64,000 bases of DNA from Agromyces luteolus (GCF_009729855.1 NZ_WODA01000022.1:124001-188000), one strand, 5' to 3'. Positions 45,924 through 55,068 are shown, numbered from the stretch's first letter. A program made the numbers and translations. Notes: a model not told the origin generated them from the sequence alone.

Positions 45924-47366
45924 TCAGGCGTCCACCGGGACCTGCTCGTCGGCGACGGCCTCGGCCTCGCCCGCCCGCTTCGCCGCGCGAAGCGTGACTG
46001 CGGCGATGAGTCCACCGACCACCGCGATGGCCGCGGCGCCGATGAAGGCGGCCGAGTACCCCGAGGTCAGCGCCACCGGCCCGGTGCCGGTCCCGACCAC
46101 GGCCGAGCTGAGCGCGGTCACGGCGGCCAGGCCGACCGCGGAGCCGATCTGGTAGCTCGTGTTCACGAGCCCCGAGGCGACACCGGTCTCCTCGGGCCGG
46201 GCCACGCCGATCGCGGTGCCGAGCGACGGGATGAACGCGAGCGCCATGCCGAACGCGGCGACCAGCGACGCGGGGAGCACGTCCACCACGTAGTTGCCGT
46301 CGGGCCGGACGAACCCGAGCCACACGAGCCCGGCGGCGAGGAACGCGAACCCGGCGATGATGAGCGACTTCGCGCCGAAGCGCGCCAGGAGTCGCGGGGC
46401 GACCGTGGTCATGCCGAGCACGATGAGCACGGTCATCGGCAGGAGTGCCGCACCCGCGGCGAAGGAGCTCGCTCCGAGCACCTGCTGCAGGTAGAGGTTC
46501 AGGAAGAACCACATCGGCACCCATGCGGCGCCGAGCAGCAGCTGGGCCGTGTTGGCGGCGCCGAGCTGCGGCGTGCGGAAGATCCCGAGGCGCAGCAGCG
46601 GCTGCCGGGCGGCGCGCTGCACGATGAAGAACAGGCCGAGCAGGATGACGCCTGCCGCCAGCGCGATGAGCACCTCGAGCGAGGCCCAGCCGATCTCCGG
46701 CGCACGGACGATGCCGTAGACCAGGGCGGCGAGACCGGCCGTGCCGGTCACGGCGCCGAGGATGTCGACGGAACCGCGCTGACCGGCGACCCGCGGGAGG
46801 GCGGCGGGAGCGAGCAGGATGACCGCGAGCGCGATCGGGACGGTGATGTAGAACACCCACGGCCAGCTCGTGTACTCGGTGAGCACGCCGCCGAGGAAGA
46901 CGCCGGCGGTGCCGCCCAGCGGGGCCGCGGCGCCGTAGACCGCGAACGCCTTCGGCAGCTGCGGCGTTCCGCCGAAGAGCGCCATCAGCAGGCTCAGGGC
47001 GGCCGGCGCGATCAGCGCGGCGCCCGCGCCCTGGACGGCACGACCGGCGATCTCCATGCCGACGCCGGTCGCCGCACCGGCGAGGACCGAGCCCAGCGCG
47101 AGGACGCCCCATCCGGCGAGGAACACCTTCCGGGCGCCGAAGAGGTCGGACAGTCGCCCGCCGAGGAGCAGCAGGCCGCCGAACGCGACCACGTAGGCGT
47201 TGAACACCCAGGAGAGGGACTCGGGCGTGAACCCGAGCTCCGCCTGCATCTCGGGGAGGGCCACGCCGATGATCGACGTGTCCATGATGACGACGAATTG
47301 GGCTGCCGCGATGAGCGCGAGCCCGAGCCAGCGGCGCCGTGATGCGGCCGCGGTTGGTTGGGACAT
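45924..47366 (-). CDS. MFS multidrug-type exporter (DHA2-like)
   Basis: 480 residues with about 14 membrane helices. The N-terminal IMDTSIIGVALPEM, the loop 2-3 GGRLSDLFGARKVF, and the motif C region LGGTAGVFLGGVL are typical of proton-driven drug exporters. The start at 47366 has GGAAGGAGAAAG upstream. Two CsoR-type operators lie 27-66 bases upstream, so it looks like part of the copper regulon, but its substrate cannot be read from the sequence. Confidence 0.88.
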   Translation of the reverse strand: MSQPTAAASRRRWLGLALIAAAQFVVIMDTSIIGVALPEMQAELGFTPESLSWVFNAYVVAFGGLLLLGGRLSDLFGARKVFLAGWGVLALGSVLAGAATGVGMEIAGRAVQGAGAALIAPAALSLLMALFGGTPQLPKAFAVYGAAAPLGGTAGVFLGGVLTEYTSWPWVFYITVPIALAVILLAPAALPRVAGQRGSVDILGAVTGTAGLAALVYGIVRAPEIGWASLEVLIALAAGVILLGLFFIVQRAARQPLLRLGIFRTPQLGAANTAQLLLGAAWVPMWFFLNLYLQQVLGASSFAAGAALLPMTVLIVLGMTTVAPRLLARFGAKSLIIAGFAFLAAGLVWLGFVRPDGNYVVDVLPASLVAAFGMALAFIPSLGTAIGVARPEETGVASGLVNTSYQIGSAVGLAAVTALSSAVVGTGTGPVALTSGYSAAFIGAAAIAVVGGLIAAVTLRAAKRAGEAEAVADEQVPVDA

Positions 47367-47392
47367 GATCTTCTTTCTCCTTCCGGGGCCGA

Positions 47393-47409
47393 ATACCCCT
47401 GCCGGGTAT
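47393..47409. promoter_or_regulatory. CsoR-type operator near the MFS start
   Basis: ATACCCC-TGC-CGGGTAT, one mismatch from a perfect inverted repeat of the copper operator family. Upstream of the minus-strand MFS exporter. Confidence 0.65.
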
Positions 47410-47415
47410 CAACGT

Positions 47416-47432
47416 ATACCCCTATAGGGTAT
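47416..47432. promoter_or_regulatory. CsoR-type operator, second copy near the MFS start
   Basis: ATACCCC-TAT-AGGGTAT, one mismatch. It lies 6 bases from the previous operator, giving a tandem pair. Confidence 0.65.
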
Positions 47433-47508
47433 TCCCGTGCAACCGCGGTCCCCGTCCTTCCCAGCGGCGTCGCGCCCACGAGGGCGAAGTCGGATGGATG
47501 GATCGGGA

Positions 47509-47525
47509 ATACCCCCTAGGGGTAT
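47509..47525. promoter_or_regulatory. CsoR-type operator upstream of the frameshifted MFS gene
   Basis: Perfect inverted repeat ATACCCC-CTA-GGGGTAT, 48 bases upstream of the plus-strand MFS gene and followed by a TTGACA at 47530. A further CGGGTATCCCG palindrome follows. Confidence 0.72.
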
Positions 47526-47572
47526 CAGGTTGACACGGGTATCCCGACCCCGGTCCTCGCAGGAGGAAGACC

Positions 47573-48884
47573 ATGCGACTGTTCAAGATCCGCGCCTACC
47601 GCCACCTCTTCAGTGCGCAGGTCATCGCCCTGTTCGGCACCGGACTGACGACGGTCGCCCTCGGCCTGCTGGCCTACGACCTCGCCGGGCCGCAGGCGGG
47701 TCAAGTGCTCGGCACGGCGCTCACGATCAAGATGGTCCTGTACGTGGTCATCGCCCCGATCGCGGCCGCGTACATCGACCGGCTCCCCCGGCGGGCGTTC
47801 CTCGTCACCCTCGATGCGTTGCGTGCCGGGGTGGTCCTCGCGCTGCCGGTCATCACCGAGGTGTGGCACGTCCACGTCCTGATCGGCCTCCTCCAGGCAT
47901 CCTCGGCGGCGTTCACTCCGACGTTCCAGGCGGTGATCCCGGACATCGTGACCGACAAGGCCGACTACACGCGCGGGCACTGTCCGCCTCGCAGGTCGCG
48001 TACACCATGGAGAGCCTGCTCAGCCCGGTGCTGGCCGCCGTCGCACTCAGCTTCATGAGCTTCAGCTGGCTGTTCCTCGGCACGTCGATGGGCTTCATCC
48101 TGTCCACGCTGCTCGTCCTCTCGACCCGCATCCCGAACGCCCGCCGAGGCGCACGTTCCGGCGCGTGGGACCGTGCGACCTCCGGGATCAGGACGTTCCT
48201 GCGCACACCGAAACTCCGGGGCGTGATCGCCCTCAACCTCGTCGTCGCGGCCGCCGGCTCGATCGTGATCGTCAACACCGTCACCTACGTGCGCGACGAG
48301 CTCGGCGGCACGCAATCGGCCGTCGCCTGGATGCTCGCCGCGTCCGGCACCGGCTCGCTGGTCGCCGCGCTCACCCTCCCGCGCGTGCTCGATCGGATCG
48401 CCGAGCGCACGGTCATGCTGACCGGCGCCGCAGCCCTGTCGGTCGCCACGATCACGGCCGCCGGTCTCACCGCCGCGGGGATCATCACGTGGGCCGGCAC
48501 GGCCATCCTCTGGCTCCTGATCGGAACCGGGATGGCGATGATCGTCACCCCGACCGGACGGATCCTGCGCGGATCGGTGGAACCCACGAGACTGCCCCAG
48601 GTCTTCGCCGCCCAGTTCTCGCTGTCGCACCTCGCCTGGCTCATGACCTACCCGATCGCCGGATGGCTCGGCACGACCATGGGGCTCTCGGTGACCTGGT
48701 CCGCACTGGCCGTCCTCGCCGTGGCCGGCGCTGCCGCGGCCCGGTTCCTCTGGCCCCGGGCGATGCACGCGGCACCGAGCACCCAACGGCGGCGCCGCTT
48801 CGACCGCGCGCACCGCTCGCCACGGCCGCGACCGGGCACCCCGCGATGCACGCGTGGACCGCGACCGGCGCGGATCGCGCCTAG
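47573..48884 (+). pseudogene. MFS transporter disrupted by a frameshift
   Basis: The frame opening at 47573 reads a normal MFS start (MRLFKIRAYRHLFSAQ, AGAGGAAG-type RBS upstream) through the YIDRLPRRAF loop to about residue 135. There the conserved DYTRALS turn is broken: TACACGCGC is followed by an extra GG, after which the correct protein (ALSASQVAYTMESLLSP) continues in another frame to about 48780. No stop follows in that frame before the next gene, so the 3' end may hold a second shift; 48884 is where a stop occurs in a third frame. Either a recent pseudogene or a sequencing error. Confidence 0.75.
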
Positions 48885-48909
48885 GGTGTGGCTAGCGGAG
48901 GGAGACTCG

Positions 48910-49611
48910 ATGTCAGAGGCATCCGAATCGATCTCGTCGGCGCTCACGGTCGTGCAGGTCGCCCTCGAGTACATCGGCACGGTGGCGTTCGCGATCTCGG
49001 GCGCCGTCGCCGCGGGCCGGAAGAAGATGGACCTCGTCGGCGTCGTGGTGCTCGCCTGCATCGTCAGCGTCGGCGGCGGCACGATCCGCGACCTCCTGCT
49101 CGGCGCCACCCCCGTCTTCTGGGTGAGCAACCCGACGTTCGTGCTGGTCGGCGCGGTGACAGCGCTCATCGTCGTCCCGCTCTCGCGGACGCGGGCGCTC
49201 GACCTCCTCCAGCAGTTCCGCATCGTGCAGGTCTCGGATGCCGCGGGCATGGCCCTGTTCGTGGTGGTCGGCACCAACGTCGCGATCGCCGCAGGCGCCG
49301 ACCCGATCGCCGCGGCGATCGTGGGCGTCATCGCGGGGGTGGCCGGCGGGATCATCCGCGACATCCTGGCGAACGAGGTCCCCGACGTGCTCCGCGGCGG
49401 GCAGTTCTACGTGACCGCCGCCCTCGCCGGCGCGCTCGTGTACGTGCTGCTGCTCGGGTTCGACCTCGACGAGATCGTGGTCTTCTGGGTGCCGATCGTG
49501 ATCATCCTCGCGATCCGCATCGCCTCGGTGCTCCTGGGATGGGGCGTGCCCACGTTCCGGTACGGCGCGCCGCCCACCGGCCCGATCTCCACGCGCGACC
49601 GCGACGTCTGA
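48910..49611 (+). CDS. TRIC-type cation channel (UPF0126)
   Basis: 233 residues, about seven helices in two pseudo-repeats, each with a glycine/RD signature: VGGGTIRDLLLG and AGGIIRDILA. Bacterial TRIC homologues conduct monovalent cations. The ATG at 48910 follows CGGAGGGAGACTCG. In frame with the end of the upstream MFS remnant without an intervening stop, which is accidental. Confidence 0.88.
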   Translation: MSEASESISSALTVVQVALEYIGTVAFAISGAVAAGRKKMDLVGVVVLACIVSVGGGTIRDLLLGATPVFWVSNPTFVLVGAVTALIVVPLSRTRALDLLQQFRIVQVSDAAGMALFVVVGTNVAIAAGADPIAAAIVGVIAGVAGGIIRDILANEVPDVLRGGQFYVTAALAGALVYVLLLGFDLDEIVVFWVPIVIILAIRIASVLLGWGVPTFRYGAPPTGPISTRDRDV

Positions 49612-49709
49612 TCGCTCGACGACGGGACCCACGTCCCTTGCGCCGGACCCGGCAGACACGGTTGGCTGGTCGGGTCGCCTCGCGACGCGCGAGGGGGAGG
49701 GGGACCCCG

Positions 49710-50321
49710 ATGAGCCGCACCGACACCGCCGCCGAGACCGCCTGGAAGCCGCCGTGGTACCTGCGGCTGCTGAAGATCGCGACCTGGATCCTCTACCTCT
49801 GGGTGCTCATCGGCGTCATCGCGCTCTCGCTGCGCGTGTTCCTGCTGCTCTTCGCCGCGAATCCCGACGCCGGATTCGCGGCGTTCGTCTATCGCGTCTC
49901 CGACGCCTACCTGCATCCCTTCCGCGACATCTTCCCGACGCGCGACCTCTCCGACGGCGGCTACCTCGACGTCTCGGCGCTGTTCGCGATCATCATCTAC
50001 GCCCTCATCGCGGGCGGGATCGGTGCCGGGGTGGCCGCGATCGGCCGTCGGATCGAGCGGTCCGAGCGGCAGCACCGCGAGGAGATGGACCGGATGGCGC
50101 GCGCACAGCAGCAGGCGCAGGCCCAGCAGGCACAGGCCCAGCAGGCCCAGCGGGCGCAGGGCGTCGGGACGACCCCGTCGGGCGCCCAGGCCATCGTGGG
50201 CGGGTATCCCGCCGGCCAGATCCCGACCGGCGGAGCGGGCTATCCACCGCCGCCGGGTGCGGCACCCGGCGCGGCACCGGGCGGAACCACGGCTCCCCCG
50301 GGTCCGCTGCCGCCCTACTGA
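49710..50321 (+). CDS. YggT-like membrane protein with Q/A-rich tail
   Basis: 203 residues. Two membrane helices with the YggT pattern: VFLLLFAANPDAGFAAFVYR, then YLHPFRDIFPT and a LFAIIIYALI helix. A charged helix with Gln-Ala repeats (QQAQAQQAQAQQAQ) and a Pro/Gly/Ala-rich C-terminus follow. YggT proteins are implicated in osmotic stress and membrane roles, but not firmly. GGGGGAGGGGG before the ATG supports the start. Confidence 0.75.
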   Translation: MSRTDTAAETAWKPPWYLRLLKIATWILYLWVLIGVIALSLRVFLLLFAANPDAGFAAFVYRVSDAYLHPFRDIFPTRDLSDGGYLDVSALFAIIIYALIAGGIGAGVAAIGRRIERSERQHREEMDRMARAQQQAQAQQAQAQQAQRAQGVGTTPSGAQAIVGGYPAGQIPTGGAGYPPPPGAAPGAAPGGTTAPPGPLPPY

Positions 50322-50346
50322 GTGCCGGTCGCCGAAGCAGACCCGC

Positions 50347-51639
50347 TCACACCCGCGCGAGCGCCTCGATGTCCTCGAGGAAGGCGGCGGTGGTCTCCGG
50401 CGAGACGGTGGTCCGCGTGCCGGCGATCGCCTCCAGGTAGTCCGACGTCGTCGGCCCGGGGCGCTCGGACGCGCCATCCGTCCCGCCCGAGAGCGCGGCC
50501 TCGAACGCGCGCTGCGATGCGCTGCGCGCGGCGAACTCGATGTCGGCCGGCGAGAACCCCGCCGTCCGCTCGACGAGCACGTCGAGGTCGACCTCGTCGG
50601 CCACGGTCTCCGGGACGTAGCGCTGCCAGATCGCCGTCCGCGCCGTCTCGTCGGGCAGTCCGATGGGGATCACGTAGTCGAACCGGCCGTGGCGGAGGAA
50701 GGCGCTGTCGAGCGCCCGGATGAAGTTCGTGGCGCACACGAGCAGTCGGCCCGGCTGCTCGCGGAAGGCCGGGATGATCTTCAGCAGCTCGTTCGTGACG
50801 CCCTGGAGGGGCGAGGGCGGTTCGCCTGAGCGCTGCGCCGCGATCTCCTCGACCTCGTCGATGAACACCACGGCGTGCTCGAGCTCCGCGATCTTGGTGA
50901 AGGTCTCGCGGAGCGCCCCGGCCAGCCCGCCCGGATCGGCCGCGAGCCGCGACGGGAACACCTCGACGAACGACCACTCGAGCCGTGACGCGATGGCCTT
51001 CGCGAACGTCGTCTTGCCCGTCCCGGGCGGGCCGAAGAGCACGACCGCGCGCGGCGGAACGACCCCGAACCGTTCCGCGAGGTCGGGCTCGGAGAGCGGC
51101 ATGACGAGCCGCTGCTCGAGGATCTCCTTCTCGCGCCGCATGCCGGCGACGCCCTCCCACAGGTCGCGCGGGAGGATGCGGCCGCCGAGCTCGGCGAGCG
51201 AGCTGAGCTCCTCGCGCTGCACGGGGATGCGGCGTTCGTAGTAGCGGAGGTGCTGCCGGAGGTCGAAGCCCTGGCGCCGGAACGCGTCGACCCGCGTCTC
51301 CTCCGCCTCGGGCACGAGTGCCGACAGCTTGCCGAGGCCGTGCGGCTCCATCTTCTTCTCGAGGGCGGCGAGCAGTGCGGTGCCGATCCCGCGCCCGCGC
51401 CATTCCGGGGTCGTGGCGAGGAAGACGATCCAGCCCTGGTTGTGGGCGGCCCGGCCGACGACGGCGCCGACCACCTCCTCGCCGTGCACGGCGACCAGCG
51501 CGTCGTCCTTCTCGCACGAGGCGAGCACCTCGCTCAGGCCGTAGACGGGCTCGATGGGCGAGTCCGTCGCGTGCTCCCAGAGATGGAGGATGCCGTCGAG
51601 GTCATCCCGATGGAACTCCCGAATCCGCCACCCGGTCAT
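50347..51639 (-). CDS. GNAT acetyltransferase fused to AAA+ ATPase
   Basis: 430 residues. Residues 5-138 form a GNAT domain with the acetyl-CoA loop RGRGIGTAL at 81-89. Residues 185-400 form a classical AAA+ module: Walker A GPPGTGKT at 203-210, Walker B VVFIDEVEE at 257-265, and ATNFIRALDSAFLRHGRFD with the sensor 1 Asn and arginine finger. ATPases of this type occur in contractile-injection and phage-tail-like clusters. It lies beside spike-like genes but 101 bases away. ATG at 51639. The precise job is unknown. Confidence 0.82.
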   Translation of the reverse strand: MTGWRIREFHRDDLDGILHLWEHATDSPIEPVYGLSEVLASCEKDDALVAVHGEEVVGAVVGRAAHNQGWIVFLATTPEWRGRGIGTALLAALEKKMEPHGLGKLSALVPEAEETRVDAFRRQGFDLRQHLRYYERRIPVQREELSSLAELGGRILPRDLWEGVAGMRREKEILEQRLVMPLSEPDLAERFGVVPPRAVVLFGPPGTGKTTFAKAIASRLEWSFVEVFPSRLAADPGGLAGALRETFTKIAELEHAVVFIDEVEEIAAQRSGEPPSPLQGVTNELLKIIPAFREQPGRLLVCATNFIRALDSAFLRHGRFDYVIPIGLPDETARTAIWQRYVPETVADEVDLDVLVERTAGFSPADIEFAARSASQRAFEAALSGGTDGASERPGPTTSDYLEAIAGTRTTVSPETTAAFLEDIEALARV

Positions 51640-51740
51640 CCGCCGTCCTCCCGCCGATGCGTCTCCGGCGTCGTCGCCGTCCCGCCAGCGTACGGCGGCG
51701 GCGCCCAGCGGGAGAATTCCGTGACGCCGCGGGGCCCCGA

Positions 51741-52052
51741 TCACCCGGCGCGGACCCGGTCGCCCCGGACGACGACCGTCAGGTCGGCGCCCGACGGGTC
51801 GCCGACGAACCGATCCGATGCCCGGACGACCGGCACGCCCCCGATGCTCACCCGGCTCGAGCCGCCGATGCCGTGCGCGGTGACGCAGCCGTCCGGGCCC
51901 TCGCCGCGGCATCCGCTCATCGCCCATCGGGTCGCGACCGTGACCGCCGGGAGACCGTCCACTCGCACGCGCGCCTCCGCGACGAGCGGCGCGGCGATCC
52001 CGCCGTGCGGGCAGCGCACCTGCGTCCCTGCGTCGACGATCGGCTCGGTCAC
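51741..52052 (-). CDS. PAAR-like spike-tip protein
   Basis: 103 residues. Pattern VDAGTQVRCPHGG, then SGCRGEGPDGCVTA and SSRVSIGGVPVV, with cysteines and histidines placed as in PAAR-like (DUF4280-type) metal-binding spike tips. GTG start at 52052, 11 bases after the gpV-like gene stop. The family caps VgrG/gpV spikes of T6SS, eCIS and contractile phages. No sheath or tube genes are in the window. Confidence 0.68.
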   Translation of the reverse strand: MTEPIVDAGTQVRCPHGGIAAPLVAEARVRVDGLPAVTVATRWAMSGCRGEGPDGCVTAHGIGGSSRVSIGGVPVVRASDRFVGDPSGADLTVVVRGDRVRAG

Positions 52053-52063
52053 GGGGCGTCGCC

Positions 52064-52522
52064 TCAGGTGACCGTGAGGCCGCCGCGGTTGACGTCGACC
52101 GACGGACCGGAGAGCGTGATGATCGCACCTCGACCCGTGTCGATGGAGATCCCGCTCTCGGACAGGGTGACGGCGGCCCCCGTCGAGGTGGTGATGCGGA
52201 TGTCGCCGGGCCGGAGCCCGTCCGCGCCGGCCGGGTCGAACCATCCGCCCACCCAGATCGGGCGGGCCGGATCGCCGCCCTCGAACTCGACCCACACGGA
52301 TGCCCCGACGGACGGGATCCAGGCGATGCCGCCCGCGCCCGCCGCCGCCGGGAGGCAGGGCATCGCCCACGGCGTCTCGACCTCGCCGAGCACGGCCGGC
52401 ACGGACACGCGGATCCGACCCATCGCCTGCGGGTCGGTCGCGTCGACGCAGGTGCCCCGGTACTTCCCCCAGTACGGCGCGCCCACCAGGTCCTCCGCCC
52501 CCGACGTCCGCGCCGCCCTCAT
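52064..52522 (-). CDS. gpV/VgrG-like baseplate spike protein
   Basis: 152 residues. An OB-fold part (GKYRGTCVDATDPQAMGRIRVSVPAVLG, in two strands; VGASVWVEFEGGDPARPIWVGGW) is the Gp5/Vgr/gpV signature, followed by a short beta-helix-like stretch with repeated Thr-Gly-Ser steps (DIRITTSTGAAVTLSESG). The ATG overlaps the upstream stop (ATGA). Together with the PAAR-like protein it would form a puncturing spike. Confidence 0.78.
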   Translation of the reverse strand: MRAARTSGAEDLVGAPYWGKYRGTCVDATDPQAMGRIRVSVPAVLGEVETPWAMPCLPAAAGAGGIAWIPSVGASVWVEFEGGDPARPIWVGGWFDPAGADGLRPGDIRITTSTGAAVTLSESGISIDTGRGAIITLSGPSVDVNRGGLTVT

Positions 52523-53337
52523 CCGGGCCGCACGATCAGGGGCTCCTCTTCGAGCGGCGGGGCCTGCTCCTCGATTGCCTCGTTCACGGCCTGCTCGATG
52601 TCCATGGAGTCGTTGACCCGCCCGACGAGCCGCTTCGCGACGGCCGCCGCGAACGCCTGGGCGTCGAACGGCGGCGAGCTCGGCGAGAGCTTCTGCAGGT
52701 ACTGCCGGATGATGCTGACCTGGCCCTTGGTGATGTCGCTGATGTCGCCCGTCCGGAACTTCTGGAGGAGCACGAGATCCGCGGGGTTGCTGATCTTCAC
52801 CCACCGGCCGGAGTCCGAGAGCGCGTACAGCGCGTTGTCTCCCGGGTCGGTCGGGTTCACGATGCGGAAGGTCATGTCGTCGTCCCTTTCATCGTCGGGC
52901 CTCGGACGCCCGAGGGCGTCCACGCCGGCCAGCGTCTCCGATCCCCACCTCATCGACCAGCCGCGATAGCTCGGCAGGCCGTAGTCGGCGAACGCGATCG
53001 TCCCGATCGCGGTGCCGAAGTTGTCGACGCGGGAGGACGCCATGAGCAGGGTGTGGTTCCCGCCGCCGATGTCGATGGCCGTGTGCCCGCATTCCACGCC
53101 GTCGATGAACACGCCGGCCCAGTAGTGGATGGCGCCGCGCGGCGCCGCACGCCAGTCGGCGTGCAGCGAGCCCGAGGACGACCCCGCCTCCAGTGCGGTG
53201 CCGAACGACCGCCCGAAGCCGCCCGCCCAGAACACGAGCGCGGCGCACCATCCGGCCCACGACAGGTCGAACTGGCCGACGTCCTTCGTCGGATGCGCCT
53301 TCGCGAACGCGATGGCCTGTTCGACGGTGTTCGGCAT
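52519..53337 (-). CDS. CHAP-like peptidoglycan hydrolase
   Basis: 272 residues. The first 140 residues look like an NlpC/P60 or CHAP fold: nucleophile C31 in WAGWCAALVFW and H85 in ECGHTAIDIGGG, with a following Asp/Asn-rich turn. The C-terminal 100 residues, after DDDMTFRIVN, look like a separate tail-associated module with LYALSDSGRWVKI. It overlaps the gpV-like gene by 4 bases, so the three genes form one operon. Possibly a lytic tail protein. Membership of the family is moderately certain; catalysis not shown. Confidence 0.62.
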   Translation of the reverse strand: MPNTVEQAIAFAKAHPTKDVGQFDLSWAGWCAALVFWAGGFGRSFGTALEAGSSSGSLHADWRAAPRGAIHYWAGVFIDGVECGHTAIDIGGGNHTLLMASSRVDNFGTAIGTIAFADYGLPSYRGWSMRWGSETLAGVDALGRPRPDDERDDDMTFRIVNPTDPGDNALYALSDSGRWVKISNPADLVLLQKFRTGDISDITKGQVSIIRQYLQKLSPSSPPFDAQAFAAAVAKRLVGRVNDSMDIEQAVNEAIEEQAPPLEEEPLIVRPG

Positions 53338-53451
53338 GCCTTCCCCCGACTGCCGTGGCGCGGAATCCCCCGGTCCCCCGAACCGGCTTCCGCTCCGCCC
53401 GGCGCGAATGCTACTCCGGTGACGGGGGCGCGGCAACGGACGGTGTCGGGC

Positions 53452-54426
53452 TCACCCGCGAGCGGTCGAGGACATCGCGCGGCGCCGCACGCCGACGGTC
53501 TCCGAGGGCAGCTCGCCGAACTCGCGGGCGTAGGACTCGGCGAACCGCGAGAGGTGCACGAAGCCCCACCTGCGGGCGACGGCGGCGATGCCCTGGGCGG
53601 GCGGAGCGAAGCGCAGCTCGTCGCGAACTCCGGCGAGGCGGATGCCGCGCAGGTGCTCCGACGGCGACTGTCCGAGCTCCGCGGCGAACGCGGCGTGGAG
53701 GCCGCGCACCGAGATGTGGAGGGCAGTGGCGATCCCCTGCACCGTGATGGGTTCGGCCGCGTGCGCGTGCATGTGGTCGACGGCGGTCCGGACGACCGCG
53801 GACCTCGCGCCGACCGACATCAGTCGCCCGTCGAAGTCGAGCCGGACGACCTCGAACGCGTACACGTAGGCGACCGCGAGCCGGTTGAACGCGGCTTCGG
53901 CGACGAGCGGCTCGGTGAACGCCTCGGGGGCGACGAGCATCGCCGACCGCACGCGGTCGGCGATGCGCTCCCAGTTCCGGCCGAGTTCCGGGCTCCGCGG
54001 CGCGACCGTGACGAATCCGGGCTCGGCCGCCGGGTCGCCCGTGATCGCGCGCGCGACGGCGGTGACGCCCGCGCGGTCGAGCATGATGGCGCGCGCGGCG
54101 ACCGCGCTCCACCTCGCGGCCATGCCCTCGGGTGCCTGCAGGTACGGCAGTGACGTGTCGATGGGGGCGCGACCGTGCCGCAGCTCGAAGCCGCGACCCT
54201 TGGCAGAGATGACGACGAGGTCGTCGGAGCCGGCGACGGACGCCGCCGAGGCGGAGAAGGCGTACTCGATCACGGTGAACGACGGCGCCGCATCGAACCT
54301 GAGACGGACCCGGAACTCGGCGGGGTCGGCGCGACCGAAGGCGAGCCGAGGGACCATCGGCTCGAAGGCGCGGCACGCCGCTTCCGGGTCGCGCGTGTCG
54401 ATCGCGGACCGGGCGAGTCCGATCAT
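53452..54426 (-). CDS. AraC-family transcriptional regulator
   Basis: 324 residues from ATG 54426, with AGGGAG upstream; an ATG at 54447 lacks a ribosome site. The C-terminal 100 residues hold two HTH motifs: ITVQGIATALHISVRGLHAAF and the ending VARRWGFVHLSRFAESYAREFGELPSE. The N-terminal domain resembles the cupin-like sensor of AraC/XylS regulators. Its target and ligand are unknown. The genes on each side look unrelated. Confidence 0.85.
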   Translation of the reverse strand: MIGLARSAIDTRDPEAACRAFEPMVPRLAFGRADPAEFRVRLRFDAAPSFTVIEYAFSASAASVAGSDDLVVISAKGRGFELRHGRAPIDTSLPYLQAPEGMAARWSAVAARAIMLDRAGVTAVARAITGDPAAEPGFVTVAPRSPELGRNWERIADRVRSAMLVAPEAFTEPLVAEAAFNRLAVAYVYAFEVVRLDFDGRLMSVGARSAVVRTAVDHMHAHAAEPITVQGIATALHISVRGLHAAFAAELGQSPSEHLRGIRLAGVRDELRFAPPAQGIAAVARRWGFVHLSRFAESYAREFGELPSETVGVRRRAMSSTARG

Positions 54427-54657
54427 GGAGCTCCCTGCTCCCGGCATCGGGGGAATGCCGGGTCCGGCAAGTGTACGGTGCGGATCCCCGTCCGCCTATC
54501 CGGATTCGGCAGAGTTCGCCGCCATCGGCCCGGCGCGCCGTCCCCACGGGCGTAGCGTTCGGAGAGCGGGCGGTGCTCGGAGTCGGCGGAGGGGGACCGC
54601 GACGATGGCACCGCTCGCGAATCCCCACCAGCGACCCGTCGGAAGGAGTCGGCCGAG

Positions 54658-55068
54658 ATGGGTTCCCTCGTCTACGACAGTCGGCTGTCGATCCCCATGG
54701 ATGACCGCACGCTCCTCCACCTGCAGGTCGTGATCCTCGGCAAGCTCCGGCGCCGCGAGCACTTCGGCCTCACCGCGACGGTCGACGGCCGCGAGGTGAG
54801 CCTGTGGCTCGGCCCGTCGGTCGCGCTGGAGTTCCGGTACGCCGATCGACGCCGGCCCGCCCTGAGCCGCGCCTGGCTCGAACTGCTGGCGGATGTCGCG
54901 GCCTCGCGCGACGGCCTGGTGATCGCTCCCGAGCCGGTCGACGAGCCGGACGAGCGGTCGATCCCCCGCACGCCCCGCACGCCCCCGGCGACGCCGGTGA
55001 CGCCGGTGACGCCGGCCCGGAGGCCCGCGCGCCGGCCGCGGCCGGCGCCGCTGCCCGACGTCGCCTGA
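54658..55068 (+). CDS. Small Microbacteriaceae-type protein (DUF7882-like)
   Basis: 136 residues. The N-terminal part (GSLVYDSRLSIPMDDRTLLH, then LQVVILGKLRRREHFGLTA) matches a small family common in Microbacteriaceae, often misnamed ATP-dependent DNA ligase in databases. The second half is Pro/Thr/Arg-rich, with a TPVTPVTPARRPARR repeat. No catalytic motif is visible. GGAAGGAGT lies about 10 bases before the ATG. Function unknown. Confidence 0.7.
   Translation: MGSLVYDSRLSIPMDDRTLLHLQVVILGKLRRREHFGLTATVDGREVSLWLGPSVALEFRYADRRRPALSRAWLELLADVAASRDGLVIAPEPVDEPDERSIPRTPRTPPATPVTPVTPARRPARRPRPAPLPDVA

Noticed and set aside
44588-46015. Minus-strand frame opposite the CPH ATPase
   Set aside because: Shadow of the ATPase gene; no start signal or domain.
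47437-49611. One long frame joining the MFS remnant to the TRIC channel
   Set aside because: The MFS part is out of its own start frame before the GG insertion and the TRIC gene has its own RBS and ATG at 48910; the fusion is an accident of a missing stop.
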